This document shows positions 27,302 to 38,091 of a stretch of DNA of 64,000 nt, one piece after another. Position 1 is the first letter of the stretch, and each line of letters begins with the position of its first letter. This stretch comes from Bizionia sp. M204 (GTDB lineage: Bacteria; Bacteroidota; Bacteroidia; Flavobacteriales; Flavobacteriaceae), in contig NZ_CP046242.1 of NCBI RefSeq assembly GCF_023205095.1, forward strand, positions 124,001-188,000, read 5' to 3'. A model generated the notes under the pieces. The model had not been told where the DNA came from, did no database searches, and saw only the letters and a program-made list of their open reading frames with translations. A program made the position numbers and the translations under genes.

Positions 27302-28999
27302 CTAAAAAAGTGCGGATAAACTTAAATGTATTTTGGAATTGGATAGTTTGAAACTTTGGTTTTCGCTTTTACCGTTGGCATAATTGAAGCGTAAAAGTCC
27401 GGCTTTGGTGTTTAAACCAAAACCAAAACCAAAACTATATAGTTTTTCTTTTTGATCTATTATTTTATTTTCAAAATAGGCTAAGTCTATTATAGAGTGT
27501 ATATATAAATCACTGCTTAATGAATACCGATACTCGGTAGCTAGTATGCCGTACAATGTGGCGCTTAAGCTGTTTTCTTCAAAACCTCTAATGGAATTTA
27601 TACCGCCAAACCTGCTTAATTCATTCTCTAAATAACTGTCTGAAAACAAACCAAAACTAGTTGTCCTTAAATAAACATTGTTTTTTGAGTTTAAATTGAA
27701 GATTTTAAAGGCGTCCACGCGGTATTGATATTGCTGATCTTTTTGTTGTGAAATGGTCCGATTACCAATGCCGGTTTCCAAGTAGATTTGTGCATTTCTT
27801 TTAAATATTGAACGGTCGGGAATCCGATTTATAAATGTGTAGCCAATTGTGTAGAAAGTTGTTTCGTAATCTTTAATAAATGGATTTAAATTGGTACTGC
27901 TTAAAAGGTTGTTTGATTTGGTGGATATAATGCCAACGGAAAATTGATTTTTGGAATTTAATTGGTAATTAATTCGTGCGCTTTGATCGGCCGTTGTAAA
28001 CGAAGAGTCTTTTTTGAAAATAGTAAGCTCTAATTCTGTGCCAATAGGCGAATTAAATAAATAGGGTAGTTTTACATTTACGTTAAACGATTTTTGTTCA
28101 CTCTCATCGCTTCTATATGCTAATGATAAACTTTCTCCAAAATTCAAATTATTCGTGAGTTCAAGATTTAGGTAGCCTGTTAATTCTAGTTTGCTCGTCT
28201 CTTCATTGGTTCCAAATCCTAGAAAACCATCAAAGGTATTGCTTTTTGTTTTTTCAATGTATACATATAATATGGTAGAGTCTTTACTGAATAAAATTTC
28301 AGGCTCTCTTAATTGGTTGGCAAATGGTAATTCCTGAAGTAAGCTTGTTTGTTTTTTTATTTCCGATAAGTTTAAAGGTTTGCCTGTTCGTAATTTTAAA
28401 AAATATTTTAAGTATGACTTCGGAAACTTGTCATATCCCTTAACAACTATTTTATTAACAAAGCGCATTTCATTATCTCCAGACAGAACTAAATCTGCTT
28501 TTAATCTGTTAACCCCTGATTTTTTTATGTTATCCAGTTTAAGCGTATTAAAAGGTAGGCCTTGGTCTGATATTTTTTTATTGATAAATTGAAGTGTTTG
28601 TTCAATTTCTTTAAAACGGATTGTAAAATACAATTTACTACTATGAACACGTAACTGTTTTAATGTGCCTGGCGGAAGGGTCTCGGAATTAAAATAGACA
28701 TCTATATTTTTGTAAGGTTGGCTTAATGAAACGGAAGTTTCAAACATAGAATCATTTTTTTTGGTAATACCATGCCATTTGGAATCAATATATCCCAATT
28801 TGCTTAATTGATATTTAAGCGTCTCTATTTCGCGGTTTAATGAATTGTAATCCGCGTGTTTTTTTTGATAGCCTATGGAGTCTATGACAGAGGTGTTTTC
28901 TGTTAATTCGTTTTGAATTTTTAGATACAAATTTTGTCCCATTAAATCAGGAGTTGATCCAAAGAGTGTAATAAGGAATAAAAAAAGAAATCTATGCAC
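27302..28999 (-). CDS. BamA/TamA-like outer-membrane barrel protein
   Basis: 565 residues. Signal peptide (LFLFLITLFGSTPDLMGQ), POTRA-like repeats (about 50-255, with FVNKIVVKGYDKFPKSYLK) and a C-terminal 16-strand barrel with the loop-6 motif SIRGFEENS near residue 470 and a C-terminal aromatic end (LSALF). It may insert other outer-membrane or secreted proteins, but it is smaller than BamA (about 800) and stands alone, so it is an accessory Omp85 protein of unknown client. Confidence 0.85.
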   Translation of the reverse strand: MHRFLFLFLITLFGSTPDLMGQNLYLKIQNELTENTSVIDSIGYQKKHADYNSLNREIETLKYQLSKLGYIDSKWHGITKKNDSMFETSVSLSQPYKNIDVYFNSETLPPGTLKQLRVHSSKLYFTIRFKEIEQTLQFINKKISDQGLPFNTLKLDNIKKSGVNRLKADLVLSGDNEMRFVNKIVVKGYDKFPKSYLKYFLKLRTGKPLNLSEIKKQTSLLQELPFANQLREPEILFSKDSTILYVYIEKTKSNTFDGFLGFGTNEETSKLELTGYLNLELTNNLNFGESLSLAYRSDESEQKSFNVNVKLPYLFNSPIGTELELTIFKKDSSFTTADQSARINYQLNSKNQFSVGIISTKSNNLLSSTNLNPFIKDYETTFYTIGYTFINRIPDRSIFKRNAQIYLETGIGNRTISQQKDQQYQYRVDAFKIFNLNSKNNVYLRTTSFGLFSDSYLENELSRFGGINSIRGFEENSLSATLYGILATEYRYSLSSDLYIHSIIDLAYFENKIIDQKEKLYSFGFGFGLNTKAGLLRFNYANGKSENQSFKLSNSKIHLSLSALF

Positions 29000-29104
29000 G
29001 CTTTTTATGAAAGTCTTTAAAATGTAAAACTAACGCAAAAAGATTCGTTTTGATATAATTTGGCGTGTGATTTTTAATTAGAATTGAAAATTAATGAATT
29101 AACG

Positions 29105-29135
29105 TTTGAAAAATTAAATTTTATTTCTACCTTTG
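29105..29135 (+). promoter_or_regulatory. main promoter of the rpsL-fusA-S10-spc-alpha cluster
   Basis: TTTG at 29105-29108, exactly 19 bases, then TACCTTTG at 29128-29135: a textbook Bacteroidota housekeeping promoter. About 43 bases separate it from the rpsL ATG, the longest leader among the promoters found here. Confidence 0.85.
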
Positions 29136-29178
29136 CAGCCCTCAAATGAGAGGTTAAACATAAATTATATAGAAATAT

Positions 29179-29553
29179 ATGCCAACAATTTCACAATTAG
29201 TACGTAAAGGAAGAACCAAAATAACCAAGAAGAGTAAATCGGTTGCTTTAGATTCGTGTCCACAAAGACGTGGAGTATGTACGCGTGTTTACACTACTAC
29301 ACCTAAAAAACCAAATTCTGCAATGCGTAAAGTTGCAAGGGTAAGGTTAACAAATGGTAAAGAAGTAAATGCCTACATCCCAGGAGAAGGACACAACCTA
29401 CAAGAACACTCGATAGTATTGGTTAGAGGTGGAAGGGTAAAAGATTTACCAGGAGTTAGATATCACATTGTACGTGGTGCTTTAGACACAGCAGGTGTTG
29501 CAGGCAGAACGCAACGTAGATCTAAGTATGGTGCAAAACGCCCTAAAAAGTAA
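29179..29553 (+). CDS. rpsL: 30S ribosomal protein S12
   Basis: 124 residues, full length. It carries the decoding-centre segments [16 protein letters not shown] (with Lys42/43 region) and the conserved [16 protein letters not shown]. The streptomycin-relevant residues look wild-type. First gene of the large ribosomal operon, behind a strong promoter, 23 bp ahead of rpsG. Confidence 0.98.
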   Translation: MPTISQLVRKGRTKITKKSKSVALDSCPQRRGVCTRVYTTTPKKPNSAMRKVARVRLTNGKEVNAYIPGEGHNLQEHSIVLVRGGRVKDLPGVRYHIVRGALDTAGVAGRTQRRSKYGAKRPKK

Positions 29554-29576
29554 TTAAAAAACTTTAAGAAGAAGAC

Positions 29577-30053
29577 ATGAGAAAAAGAGCAGCAAAAAAG
29601 AGACCGCTTTTACCAGATCCACGTTTTAACGATCAGTTAGTAACTAGATTCGTAAACATGATGATGTGGGATGGTAAGAAGTCAGTAGCTTTTAAAGTGT
29701 TTTACGATGCAATTGATATCGTAGAAGAAAAGAAAACAGATGATGAGAAAACTGCACTAGAAATGTGGAAAGATGCTTTATCTAATGTGATGCCTCACGT
29801 AGAAGTACGTAGTCGTCGTGTTGGTGGTGCTACATTCCAAATTCCAATGCAAATCCGTCCAGACCGTAAAGTTTCTACTGCAATGAAATGGCTTATAGGC
29901 TATGCACGTAAGAGAAACGAAAAATCAATGGCACAACGTTTAGCTTCAGAAATTTTAGCAGCAGCTAAAGAAGAAGGAGCGGCAGTGAAAAAACGTGTTG
30001 ATACCCATAAGATGGCGGAAGCAAATAAAGCATTCTCACACTTTAGATTTTAA
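29577..30053 (+). CDS. rpsG: 30S ribosomal protein S7
   Basis: 158 residues. Recognised by [24 protein letters not shown], and [10 protein letters not shown]; primary binder of the 3' major domain of 16S rRNA, near the E site. Three bases separate it from fusA, as in the classical str operon. Confidence 0.98.
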   Translation: MRKRAAKKRPLLPDPRFNDQLVTRFVNMMMWDGKKSVAFKVFYDAIDIVEEKKTDDEKTALEMWKDALSNVMPHVEVRSRRVGGATFQIPMQIRPDRKVSTAMKWLIGYARKRNEKSMAQRLASEILAAAKEEGAAVKKRVDTHKMAEANKAFSHFRF

Positions 30054-30056
30054 GAA

Positions 30057-32183
30057 ATGGCAAGAGATTTAAAATTAACAAGAAATATAGGAATTGCAGC
30101 TCATATTGATGCTGGTAAAACAACAACAACAGAGCGAATTCTATTTTATACGGGTGTTTCACACAAAATTGGAGAGGTTCATGATGGTGCTTCTACAATG
30201 GACTGGATGGAGCAAGAAGCAGAAAGAGGTATTACAATTACATCTGCTGCAACTACTTGTGACTGGACATTCCCGAAAGAAAACGGTGAGCCAACAGCAG
30301 ATGCTCAAGATTACCACTTTAATATTATTGATACACCTGGTCACGTAGATTTTACCGTAGAGGTAAACCGTTCATTACGTGTTCTTGATGGGTTAGTATT
30401 CCTATTTAGTGCAGTTGATGGTGTTGAGCCACAATCTGAAACTAACTGGAGATTAGCAGATAACTATAAAGTTCCAAGAATTGGTTTCGTTAATAAAATG
30501 GACCGTCAAGGATCAGACTTTTTAGGAGTTTGTCAGCAAGTTAAAGATATGTTGAAGTCTAATGCAGTGCCAATTGTTTTAAATATTGGTGAAGAAGACG
30601 AGTTCAAAGGTATCGTAGATTTGGTTAAAAACAGAGCTATTGTTTGGCATGATGATAATTTCGGATCTACTTTTGATGTGGTGCCGATTCCAGAAAACAT
30701 GCAAGATGAAGTTCGTAAATATCGTGCTTTATTAATTGAGGAAGTAGCTGGCTATGATGAGAACTTATTAGAGAAATTCATGGAAGATGAAGATTCTATT
30801 ACTGAAGAAGAAGTGCATGCTGCACTTAGAGCTGCGGTAATGGATATGGCTATCATTCCTATGATTTGTGGTTCTTCATTCAAAAACAAAGGTGTTCAAT
30901 TCTTATTAGATGCTGTTTGTCGTTACTTACCATCTCCAATGGATAGAGAGAGTGTTGTGGGTATTAATCCAGACACAGATAAAGAAGAAAGACGTAAGCC
31001 TAGTGTTAATGAGCCTTTCTCGGCTTTAGCATTTAAAATTGCAACCGATCCTTTCGTAGGTCGTTTAGCATTTTTCCGTGCATATTCTGGGCGTTTAGAT
31101 GCTGGATCTTATATTTTGAACAATCGTTCAGGTAAAAAAGAACGTATCTCACGAATTTACCAAATGCATGCTAACAAGCAAAATGCTATCGATTTTATTG
31201 AAGCAGGTGATATTGGAGCGGCAGTAGGATTTAAAGATATTAAGACTGGTGATACCATGTCTGATGAGAAACATCCAATTGTTTTAGAATCTATGGACTT
31301 CCCAGATCCAGTAATTGGTATTGCTGTGGAGCCAAAAACGAAAGCAGATGTTGATAAAATGGGTATGGCTTTAGCTAAATTAGCAGAAGAAGATCCAACA
31401 TTTACAGCTAGAACAGACGAGAATTCAGGGCAAACTATTATATCAGGAATGGGTGAGCTTCACTTAGATATTATTGTAGATCGTTTACGTCGTGAGTTTA
31501 AAGTAGAGGTGAATCAAGGTGAGCCTCAAGTAGAATATAAAGAAGCTATTACAGCTGCAGCAGACCATAGAGAAGTTTACAAAAAACAATCTGGTGGTCG
31601 TGGTAAATTTGCTGATATCGTATTTACGGTGGAACCAGCAGATGAAGGTGTTGTAGGTCTTCAGTTTGAATCTATTATTAAAGGTGGTAACGTTCCTAAA
31701 GAATTTATCCCTTCTATTGAAAAAGGATTCAAAATGGCTATGGTAAATGGTCCTTTAGCTGGATATGAAATCGATTCTATGAAAGTGACATTGAAGGATG
31801 GATCTTACCATGATGTGGATTCGGATCAATTATCATTCGAATTAGCAGCTAAATTAGGATTTAAAAATTGTGCAAAAGCGGCTAAAGCTGTTATAATGGA
31901 GCCAATCATGAAATTGGAGGTGATTACACCAGAAGAAAACATGGGTGATATTGTAGGAGATTTAAACCGTCGTCGTGGACAAATGAGTGATATGGGTGAT
32001 AGAGCAGGTGCAAAAACTATTAAAGCCACTGTTCCTTTATCTGAAATGTTTGGATATGTTACCACATTAAGAACATTGTCATCAGGACGTGCAACATCAA
32101 CAATGGAATTTTCACACTATGCTGAAACACCTTCTAATATTTCAGAAGAGGTTATAAAAGCTGCTAAAGGTATTGAATCGTAA
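30057..32183 (+). CDS. fusA: translation elongation factor G
   Basis: 708 residues, full length. GTPase domain with [13 protein letters not shown] (G1), ITITSAATT (G2), DTPGHVDFT (G3), [10 protein letters not shown] (G4); domains II-V follow with [11 protein letters not shown] and the domain IV loop GSYHDVDSD. It drives translocation and, with RRF, ribosome recycling. The downstream neighbour is rpsJ at 11 bp with no tuf gene between, as in other Bacteroidota. Confidence 0.98.
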   Translation: MARDLKLTRNIGIAAHIDAGKTTTTERILFYTGVSHKIGEVHDGASTMDWMEQEAERGITITSAATTCDWTFPKENGEPTADAQDYHFNIIDTPGHVDFTVEVNRSLRVLDGLVFLFSAVDGVEPQSETNWRLADNYKVPRIGFVNKMDRQGSDFLGVCQQVKDMLKSNAVPIVLNIGEEDEFKGIVDLVKNRAIVWHDDNFGSTFDVVPIPENMQDEVRKYRALLIEEVAGYDENLLEKFMEDEDSITEEEVHAALRAAVMDMAIIPMICGSSFKNKGVQFLLDAVCRYLPSPMDRESVVGINPDTDKEERRKPSVNEPFSALAFKIATDPFVGRLAFFRAYSGRLDAGSYILNNRSGKKERISRIYQMHANKQNAIDFIEAGDIGAAVGFKDIKTGDTMSDEKHPIVLESMDFPDPVIGIAVEPKTKADVDKMGMALAKLAEEDPTFTARTDENSGQTIISGMGELHLDIIVDRLRREFKVEVNQGEPQVEYKEAITAAADHREVYKKQSGGRGKFADIVFTVEPADEGVVGLQFESIIKGGNVPKEFIPSIEKGFKMAMVNGPLAGYEIDSMKVTLKDGSYHDVDSDQLSFELAAKLGFKNCAKAAKAVIMEPIMKLEVITPEENMGDIVGDLNRRRGQMSDMGDRAGAKTIKATVPLSEMFGYVTTLRTLSSGRATSTMEFSHYAETPSNISEEVIKAAKGIES

Positions 32184-32194
32184 ATCTTAAGAAA

Positions 32195-32500
32195 ATGAGT
32201 CAAAAAATTAGAATAAAATTAAAGTCTTACGATCACAATTTAGTAGACAAGTCTGCTGAGAAGATTGTAAAAACAGTAAAAAGTACAGGTGCAGTTGTAA
32301 CGGGACCAATTCCATTACCAACACACAAGAAAATTTTCACTGTATTGCGTTCTCCACACGTTAACAAGAAGTCAAGAGAACAATTTCAATTAAGCTCTTA
32401 CAAGCGTTTACTTGATATTTACTCGTCTTCTTCAAAAACAATTGATGCTCTAATGAAGCTAGAGTTACCAAGTGGTGTAGAAGTAGAGATCAAAGTTTAG
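32195..32500 (+). CDS. rpsJ: 30S ribosomal protein S10
   Basis: 101 residues. [23 protein letters not shown] and the long loop [13 protein letters not shown] define S10, which also serves as NusE in antitermination. It opens the S10 part of the cluster but is separated from rplC by a structured 169-bp gap. Confidence 0.97.
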   Translation: MSQKIRIKLKSYDHNLVDKSAEKIVKTVKSTGAVVTGPIPLPTHKKIFTVLRSPHVNKKSREQFQLSSYKRLLDIYSSSSKTIDALMKLELPSGVEVEIKV

Positions 32501-32553
32501 TTATAAGCTTACATGTCCTTAACGATTGGTTAGGGAAAAACGGAAAAATACAA

Positions 32554-32585
32554 TTCAAGGCTGAAACGTATTTTTCAGCCTTGAA
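32554..32585 (+). terminator. hairpin (attenuator-like) after rpsJ
   Basis: TTCAAGGCTGAAA pairs with TTTCAGCCTTGAA (13 bp). It is followed by TATTTTACGG rather than a real T-run, so it is at most a weak terminator or an RNA processing/attenuation element inside the operon. Confidence 0.55.
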
Positions 32586-32593
32586 TATTTTAC

Positions 32594-32648
32594 GGGTGAG
32601 TCGCGAATCATCCATAAACAAACAAGCAGGACAAATCGCGAGTTGTCC
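32594..32648 (+). ncRNA. two tandem hairpins with TCGCGA loops before rplC (candidate ribosomal leader)
   Basis: Hairpin 1: GGGTGA (32594-32599), 8-base loop with TCGCGA, TCATCC (32608-32613). Hairpin 2: GGACAA (32629-32634), 8-base loop with TCGCGA, TTGTCC (32643-32648). Both are followed by ATAA. Two stem pairs differ between the copies by compensating changes (T-A to C-G, G-C to A-T), which favours real RNA structure. It ends 21 bases before the rplC ATG, so control by a ribosomal protein such as L4 or L3 is conceivable (inference). Confidence 0.5.
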
Positions 32649-32669
32649 ATAATATAATAAAGAAAAATT

Positions 32670-33287
32670 ATGTCTGGGTTAATTGGAAAAAAAATCGGTA
32701 TGACCAGCATCTTCGATGAAAATGGAAAAAACATTCCATGTACAGTAATCGAAGCTGGACCATGTATCGTTACCCAAGTCAGAACTGAAGAAGTTGACGG
32801 TTATAGTGCTGTACAACTTGGTTTCGATGACGCGACAGAAAAAAGCGCTACTAAAGCGGACCTAGGTCACGCTAAAAAAGCAGGAACTTCTGTAAAACGC
32901 AAGATCGTTGAATTTAAAGGTTTTGATAAGGAGTACAAATTAGGTGATGCAATAACAGTTGAGCATTTTGCTGAAGGAGAGTTCGTAGATATTTCTGGGA
33001 CATCTAAAGGTAAAGGATTTCAAGGTGTTGTTAAACGTCATGGTTTTGCTGGTGTGGGTCAAGCTACTCACGGTCAACACAACCGTTTAAGAGCTCCTGG
33101 TTCTATTGGTGCGGCTTCATATCCTGCAAGAGTATTTAAAGGAATGAAGATGGCAGGAAGAATGGGAACTGATCAAGTAAAAGTTGAAAATTTAAGAGTT
33201 TTAAAAGTAGTTGCTGAAAAGAACCTACTAGTTGTTAAAGGATGTGTTCCTGGACATAAAAACGCTTATGTAATTATTAGAAAATAA
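32670..33287 (+). CDS. rplC: 50S ribosomal protein L3
   Basis: 205 residues. [16 protein letters not shown] at the N-terminus and the long central loop reaching the peptidyl-transferase centre, GHGQ-like [16 protein letters not shown] and [13 protein letters not shown]. Early assembly protein of the large subunit. Its stop overlaps the rplD ATG (TAATG). Confidence 0.98.
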   Translation: MSGLIGKKIGMTSIFDENGKNIPCTVIEAGPCIVTQVRTEEVDGYSAVQLGFDDATEKSATKADLGHAKKAGTSVKRKIVEFKGFDKEYKLGDAITVEHFAEGEFVDISGTSKGKGFQGVVKRHGFAGVGQATHGQHNRLRAPGSIGAASYPARVFKGMKMAGRMGTDQVKVENLRVLKVVAEKNLLVVKGCVPGHKNAYVIIRK

Positions 33288-33916
33288 TGAAAGTAGCAGT
33301 TTTAGATTTAAACGGAAAAGACACAGGAAGACAAGTTGACTTGTCTAAAGATGTGTTTGCTATTGAGCCTAATAATCATGCGGTTTATTTGGATGTTAAA
33401 CAATATTTAGCAAACCAAAGACAAGGGACTCATAAAGCAAAAGAACGTGCAGAAATTTCTGGTAGTACACGTAAAATAAAGAAACAAAAAGGAACAGGTA
33501 CAGCGCGTGCTGGTAGTATAAAATCTGGTCTTTTTAAAGGTGGTGGACGTATGTTCGGACCTAGACCTAGAAACTATAGCTTTAAGTTAAACAAAAATGT
33601 GAAACGATTAGCTCGTAAATCTGCTTTATCAATTAAAGCAAACGAGAAATCAATCGTAGTTTTAGAGGACTTTAATTTTGAGTCTCCAAAAACAAAAAAC
33701 TTCACAGCAGTTTTAAAAGCTTTAGACCTAGTCAATAAAAAATCTCTCTTTGTGTTGGGTGCTTCAAATAATAATGTATATTTGTCGTCACGCAATTTAA
33801 AAGGTTCTGAAGTTATAACTAGCTCGGAAATAAGCACTTACAAGATTTTAAATGCAAATCAAGTAGTGCTTTTAGAGAGTTCTTTAGAAGGAATTGTAAC
33901 GAATTTAAGTAAATAA
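33287..33916 (+). CDS. rplD: 50S ribosomal protein L4
   Basis: 209 residues. The long loop with [18 protein letters not shown] and [18 protein letters not shown] lines the peptide exit tunnel, where macrolide-resistance changes arise; no odd residue stands out. L4 represses the S10 operon in gamma-proteobacteria; whether it does so here through the hairpins before rplC is open. Confidence 0.97.
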   Translation: MKVAVLDLNGKDTGRQVDLSKDVFAIEPNNHAVYLDVKQYLANQRQGTHKAKERAEISGSTRKIKKQKGTGTARAGSIKSGLFKGGGRMFGPRPRNYSFKLNKNVKRLARKSALSIKANEKSIVVLEDFNFESPKTKNFTAVLKALDLVNKKSLFVLGASNNNVYLSSRNLKGSEVITSSEISTYKILNANQVVLLESSLEGIVTNLSK

Positions 33917-33923
33917 GAAACAG

Positions 33924-34214
33924 ATGAACATCTTAATTAAACCTATAATCACAGAAAAAGCGACTGCTAATAGCGAGTTAAGAAACTGCTATACTTTCGC
34001 GGTGAATACCAAGGCGAACAAGGTAGAAATCAAAAAAGCGGTGGAAGCTGCTTATGGCGTTTCTGTTGAAAAAGTTCGTACTATTAATGTCCGTCCAGAT
34101 AGAAGTACTAAGTTTACAAAAACTGGTATTCAACATGGTAAAACAAATGCTGTTAAAAAGGCAATTGTACAACTGGCGGAAGGTGAAATGATTGATTTAT
34201 ACAGTAACATGTAA
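33924..34214 (+). CDS. rplW: 50S ribosomal protein L23
   Basis: 96 residues. IIKPIITEKAT, FAVNTKANKVEIKKAVE and VEKVRTINV are characteristic. L23 sits at the tunnel exit and docks trigger factor and SRP. It lies 7 bp behind rplD and 16 bp ahead of rplB. Confidence 0.97.
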   Translation: MNILIKPIITEKATANSELRNCYTFAVNTKANKVEIKKAVEAAYGVSVEKVRTINVRPDRSTKFTKTGIQHGKTNAVKKAIVQLAEGEMIDLYSNM

Positions 34215-34230
34215 TTAAAGACAACAAAAA

Positions 34231-35058
34231 ATGTCAGTAAGAAAATTAAAACCAATCACACCAGGACAGCGATTTAGAGTAGTAAATGGTTACGACGCCA
34301 TTACTACTGATAAGCCGGAGAAAAGTTTATTAGCTCCGAAAAAAAGGTCTGGTGGTAGAAACAGTCGCGGAAAAATGACTATGCGCTACATAGGTGGTGG
34401 TCATAAGAAAAGGTATCGTATTATCGATTTTAAACGTAACAAAACTGGAATCCCAGCTGAAGTTAAGTCTATCGAGTATGATCCAAACAGAACAGCGTTT
34501 ATTGCGTTGTTAAACTATCAAGATGGAGAGAAAGCGTATATCATTGCTCAAAATGGTTTACAAGTAGGTCAGACTATCGTTTCCGGAGACAGCAATGTAG
34601 CTCCAGAAGTTGGTAATGCTATGCCACTATCTCAAATTCCATTAGGAACTATTATTTCTTGTGTAGAATTACGTCCAGGTCAAGGAGCTGTTATGGCTAG
34701 AAGTGCTGGAACATTTGCACAGTTAATGGCTAGAGGTGATAAATTTGCATCTATAAAATTACCATCAGGTGAAACACGTTTAGTGTTAATTACATGTATG
34801 GCTACAATAGGTGTTGTATCTAATTCAGATCATCAATTGTTAGTATCAGGTAAAGCTGGTAGATCAAGATGGTTAGGAAGAAGACCTCGTACAAGACCAG
34901 TAGTGATGAACCCAGTCGATCACCCAATGGGTGGTGGTGAAGGTAAATCTTCAGGTGGTCATCCACGTTCTAGAAATGGTATACCTGCTAAAGGTTATAG
35001 AACCCGTTCTAAAACAAAAGCGAGTAATAAATATATTGTAGAACGTAGAAAGAAATAA
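34231..35058 (+). CDS. rplB: 50S ribosomal protein L2
   Basis: 275 residues. The RNA-binding core [20 protein letters not shown] and the C-terminal [18 protein letters not shown], with the conserved histidine near the peptidyl-transferase centre, are intact. Three bases precede rpsS. Confidence 0.98.
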   Translation: MSVRKLKPITPGQRFRVVNGYDAITTDKPEKSLLAPKKRSGGRNSRGKMTMRYIGGGHKKRYRIIDFKRNKTGIPAEVKSIEYDPNRTAFIALLNYQDGEKAYIIAQNGLQVGQTIVSGDSNVAPEVGNAMPLSQIPLGTIISCVELRPGQGAVMARSAGTFAQLMARGDKFASIKLPSGETRLVLITCMATIGVVSNSDHQLLVSGKAGRSRWLGRRPRTRPVVMNPVDHPMGGGEGKSSGGHPRSRNGIPAKGYRTRSKTKASNKYIVERRKK

Positions 35059-35061
35059 GAC

Positions 35062-35340
35062 ATGTCAAGATCATTAAAAAAAGGACCTTACGTTCATTAT
35101 AAATTAGAGAAGAAAGTGGCTTCCAATGTGGAGGGTAACAAAAAAACGGTAATCAAAACGTGGTCTAGAGCCTCAATGATTACACCAGATTTTGTTGGTC
35201 AAACAATTGCAGTACATAACGGACGTCAGTTTGTTCCTGTTTATGTAACTGAAAACATGGTAGGGCACAAATTAGGAGAATTTTCACCAACACGATCTTT
35301 TAGAGGTCATGCAGGTGCTAAAAATAAAGGTAAAAAGTAG
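35062..35340 (+). CDS. rpsS: 30S ribosomal protein S19
   Basis: 92 residues. [29 protein letters not shown] and [14 protein letters not shown]; forms the head complex with S13. Six bases ahead of rplV. Confidence 0.97.
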   Translation: MSRSLKKGPYVHYKLEKKVASNVEGNKKTVIKTWSRASMITPDFVGQTIAVHNGRQFVPVYVTENMVGHKLGEFSPTRSFRGHAGAKNKGKK

Positions 35341-35346
35341 TAAGCT

Positions 35347-35754
35347 ATGGGAAGTCGTAAAAAACAAATGGCAGACGCTATTAAGGATGCAAAAAAGGAA
35401 ATCGCTTTTGCAAAACTTAATAACTGTCCTACATCACCGAGAAAAATGCGTTTAGTAGCCGATTTAGTAAGAGGTGAACGCGTAGAAAAAGCGCTTAATA
35501 TTTTAAAATTTAGCTCAAAAGAAGCATCAGGTCGTTTAGAGACTTTGTTATTGTCTGCCATTGCAAACTGGCAAGCGAAGAACGAAGATGCAAGTATTGA
35601 AGATGCTGAATTATTTGTTAAGGAGATCCGTGTAGATGGTGGCTCAATGTTAAAGAGATTGCGTCCAGCACCACAAGGTCGTGCACACAGAATTAGAAAA
35701 CGTTCAAACCACGTAACAATCGTAGTTGGAGCTAACAATAACACACAAGCTTAA
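35347..35754 (+). CDS. rplV: 50S ribosomal protein L22
   Basis: 135 residues. [18 protein letters not shown] marks the globular part; the tunnel beta-hairpin is [21 protein letters not shown] short N-terminal helix (about 20 residues) is added relative to E. coli, as in other Bacteroidota. An antisense open frame over it is a shadow. Confidence 0.97.
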   Translation: MGSRKKQMADAIKDAKKEIAFAKLNNCPTSPRKMRLVADLVRGERVEKALNILKFSSKEASGRLETLLLSAIANWQAKNEDASIEDAELFVKEIRVDGGSMLKRLRPAPQGRAHRIRKRSNHVTIVVGANNNTQA

Positions 35755-35760
35755 ATAGAT

Positions 35761-36480
35761 ATGGGACAAAAAACAAATCCAATCGGAAATCGTTTAGGAA
35801 TTATCAGAGGATGGGAATCTAACTGGTACGGAGGAAACGATTATGGTGATAAACTTGCCGAAGACGATAAGATCAGAAAGTACGTTCATGCACGTCTATC
35901 TAAAGCTAGTGTTTCACGAGTAATTATTGAGCGTACGCTTAAACTTGTAACCGTTACTATCACAACGGCTCGTCCTGGGATCATTATTGGTAAAGGCGGT
36001 CAAGAGGTAGACAAGTTAAAGGAAGAGCTTAAAAAGATTACTGGTAAAGAAGTTCAAATAAATATATTTGAAATTAAAAGACCGGAACTTGATGCGTTTT
36101 TAGTTGCATCTAGTGTGGCTCGTCAAATTGAAAATCGTATCTCATACAGACGTGCGATTAAGATGGCCATTGCTGCAACTATGAGAATGAATGCTGAAGG
36201 AATCAAAATTCAAATTAGTGGACGTTTAAACGGAGCTGAAATGGCACGTAGCGAACACTACAAAGAAGGACGTATTCCTTTATCAACCTTTAGAGCCGAT
36301 ATTGACTATGCTTTAGTTGAAGCACACACTACTTATGGTAGATTAGGTGTTAAAGTATGGATCATGAAAGGTGAAGTATATGGTAAAAGAGAACTTTCTC
36401 CGCTTGTTGGATTATCTAAAAAGCAAGGAAAAGGTGGACGTGGTGGAAACAGAGATTCAAAACCTCGTCGTAGAAAGTAA
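35761..36480 (+). CDS. rpsC: 30S ribosomal protein S3
   Basis: 239 residues. [19 protein letters not shown], the KH motif [13 protein letters not shown] and the C-terminal domain [20 protein letters not shown]3 shapes the mRNA entry channel with S4 and S5. A Gly/Arg-rich tail ends the protein; rplP follows at 20 bp. Confidence 0.98.
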   Translation: MGQKTNPIGNRLGIIRGWESNWYGGNDYGDKLAEDDKIRKYVHARLSKASVSRVIIERTLKLVTVTITTARPGIIIGKGGQEVDKLKEELKKITGKEVQINIFEIKRPELDAFLVASSVARQIENRISYRRAIKMAIAATMRMNAEGIKIQISGRLNGAEMARSEHYKEGRIPLSTFRADIDYALVEAHTTYGRLGVKVWIMKGEVYGKRELSPLVGLSKKQGKGGRGGNRDSKPRRRK

Positions 36481-36500
36481 TCGTTTAAAGAAAAGAAAGA

Positions 36501-36920
36501 ATGTTACAGCCTAAAAGAACAAAATTTCGTAAGCAACAAAAAGGACGTATGAAAGGTAATGCCGGAAGAGGGCATTTACTATCTAGCGGAACCTTTGGTA
36601 TAAAATCAATGGACACAAGCTTTGTTACAGCACGTCAAATTGAAGCAGCACGTATTGCCGCTACACGTTTCATGAAGAGAGAAGGATCTATCTGGATTAA
36701 AATTTTTCCAGACAAGCCTATTACAAAGAAACCTCTTGAAGTACGTATGGGTAAAGGTAAAGGTGCCGTGGAATATTGGGTAGCAGTAGTTAAGCCAGGT
36801 CGCGTACTTTTTGAAGTAGGTGGTGTACCACTAGACGTTGCAAAGGAAGCATTACGATTGGCAGCACAGAAATTGCCAGTTAAAACTAAATTTATAATCG
36901 CTAGAGATTACGAAGCATAA
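36501..36920 (+). CDS. rplP: 50S ribosomal protein L16
   Basis: 139 residues. [37 protein letters not shown] and [18 protein letters not shown] are typical; the arginine hydroxylated in E. coli L16 lies in the RxPG-like region. It contacts tRNA in the A and P sites. Confidence 0.98.
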   Translation: MLQPKRTKFRKQQKGRMKGNAGRGHLLSSGTFGIKSMDTSFVTARQIEAARIAATRFMKREGSIWIKIFPDKPITKKPLEVRMGKGKGAVEYWVAVVKPGRVLFEVGGVPLDVAKEALRLAAQKLPVKTKFIIARDYEA

Positions 36921-36933
36921 TTTATTTGATACT

Positions 36934-37125
36934 ATGAAACAATCAGAAATTAAAGAATTATCTGTAGCCGAGTTACAAGAGAAACTTGGTGAGACAACAA
37001 AGAGTTATTCAGAAATGAAAATGGCTCATGCAATTTCGCCTCTAGAAAATCCAATTCAGTTGCGTTCTGCAAGAAGAACCGTAGCAAGAATTGCGACAGA
37101 ATTAACCAAAAGAGAATTACAATAA
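36934..37125 (+). CDS. rpmC: 50S ribosomal protein L29
   Basis: 63 residues, two helices: MKQSEIKELSVAELQEKL and the C-terminal NPIQLRSARRTVARI. It lies at the tunnel exit beside L23. Spacing of 13 and 12 bp to neighbours keeps it in the operon. Confidence 0.96.
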   Translation: MKQSEIKELSVAELQEKLGETTKSYSEMKMAHAISPLENPIQLRSARRTVARIATELTKRELQ

Positions 37126-37137
37126 TTCTGCAGAAAG

Positions 37138-37395
37138 ATGGAAACAAGAAATTTAAGAAAAGAACGTGTAGGAATTGTTACTAGTAATAAGATGCAGAAA
37201 TCTATTGTGGTAGCTGAAGTTAAGAAAGTAAAACATCCTATGTATGGAAAATTCGTGTTGAAAACAAAGAAATACGTTGCACACGATGAAACGAACGATT
37301 GTAACGTTGGAGATACTGTAAAGATCATGGAAACACGACCTATGAGTAAATCTAAATGTTGGAGATTAGTTGAAATAATTGAAAGAGCGAAGTAA
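37138..37395 (+). CDS. rpsQ: 30S ribosomal protein S17
   Basis: 85 residues. [19 protein letters not shown] and [20 protein letters not shown] define this OB-fold primary assembly protein of the 30S body. Two bases separate it from rplN. Confidence 0.97.
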   Translation: METRNLRKERVGIVTSNKMQKSIVVAEVKKVKHPMYGKFVLKTKKYVAHDETNDCNVGDTVKIMETRPMSKSKCWRLVEIIERAK

Positions 37396-37397
37396 TT

Positions 37398-37766
37398 ATG
37401 TTACAGACTGAATCAAGATTAAAAGTAGCTGATAACACCGGAGCGAAAGAGGTTTTAACCATTCGTGTACTAGGTGGTACTAAAAGAAGATACGCTTCTG
37501 TAGGAGACAAAATAGTTGTTTCCGTTAAAGATGCAACACCTAATGGAAGCATTAAAAAAGGTGCTGTTTCTACTGCAGTTGTCGTACGTACTAAGAAAGA
37601 AGTAAGAAGACCAGACGGATCTTATATTAGATTTGATGATAACGCATGTGTTTTATTAAACCCAACGGGTGAAATGAGAGGAACACGTGTATTTGGTCCT
37701 GTTGCTAGAGAACTTCGTGATAAACAATTCATGAAAATTGTATCATTAGCACCTGAAGTGCTTTAA
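37398..37766 (+). CDS. rplN: 50S ribosomal protein L14
   Basis: 122 residues. [20 protein letters not shown] and [21 protein letters not shown]; part of intersubunit bridge B8 and the RsfS anti-association site. The stop overlaps the following ATG (TAATG). Confidence 0.98.
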   Translation: MLQTESRLKVADNTGAKEVLTIRVLGGTKRRYASVGDKIVVSVKDATPNGSIKKGAVSTAVVVRTKKEVRRPDGSYIRFDDNACVLLNPTGEMRGTRVFGPVARELRDKQFMKIVSLAPEVL

Positions 37767-38089
37767 TGAAAAATAAAATGACAAAGCTTAAAATTAAATC
37801 AGGAGATACCGTAAAAGTTAATGCTGGAGACCATAAAGGATCTGAAGGTAAAGTACTAAAGGTATTAATAGATAAGAACAAGGCGATTGTTGAGGGTGTG
37901 AACATGGTGAAAAAACATATGAAACCAAGTGCACAAAGTCCTCAAGGAGGAATCGTTGAAAAAGAAGCAGCTATTCATATTTCTAACTTGTCTTTATTAA
38001 CCGCTAAAGGTGAAGAGACACGTGTAGGATATAGAATGGAAGGCGACAAAAAAGTGAGATTTTCTAAAAAATCAAATGAAGTAATATAG
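37766..38089 (+). CDS. rplX: 50S ribosomal protein L24
   Basis: 107 residues from the overlapping ATG at 37766; a second start at 37778 ([10 protein letters not shown]) matches the usual N-terminus better and would give 103. The KOW motif [18 protein letters not shown] and [11 protein letters not shown] are clear. It starts 50S assembly. The TAATG coupling favours the first ATG, so the true start is uncertain by four codons. Confidence 0.96.
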   Translation: MKNKMTKLKIKSGDTVKVNAGDHKGSEGKVLKVLIDKNKAIVEGVNMVKKHMKPSAQSPQGGIVEKEAAIHISNLSLLTAKGEETRVGYRMEGDKKVRFSKKSNEVI

Positions 38090-38091
38090 TT

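Noticed and set aside
35307-35744. 145-codon antisense frame over rplV
   Set aside because: Low-complexity antisense shadow of a certain ribosomal protein gene.
37056-37328. Antisense frame across rpmC/rpsQ
   Set aside because: Covers two certain ribosomal genes on the other strand.
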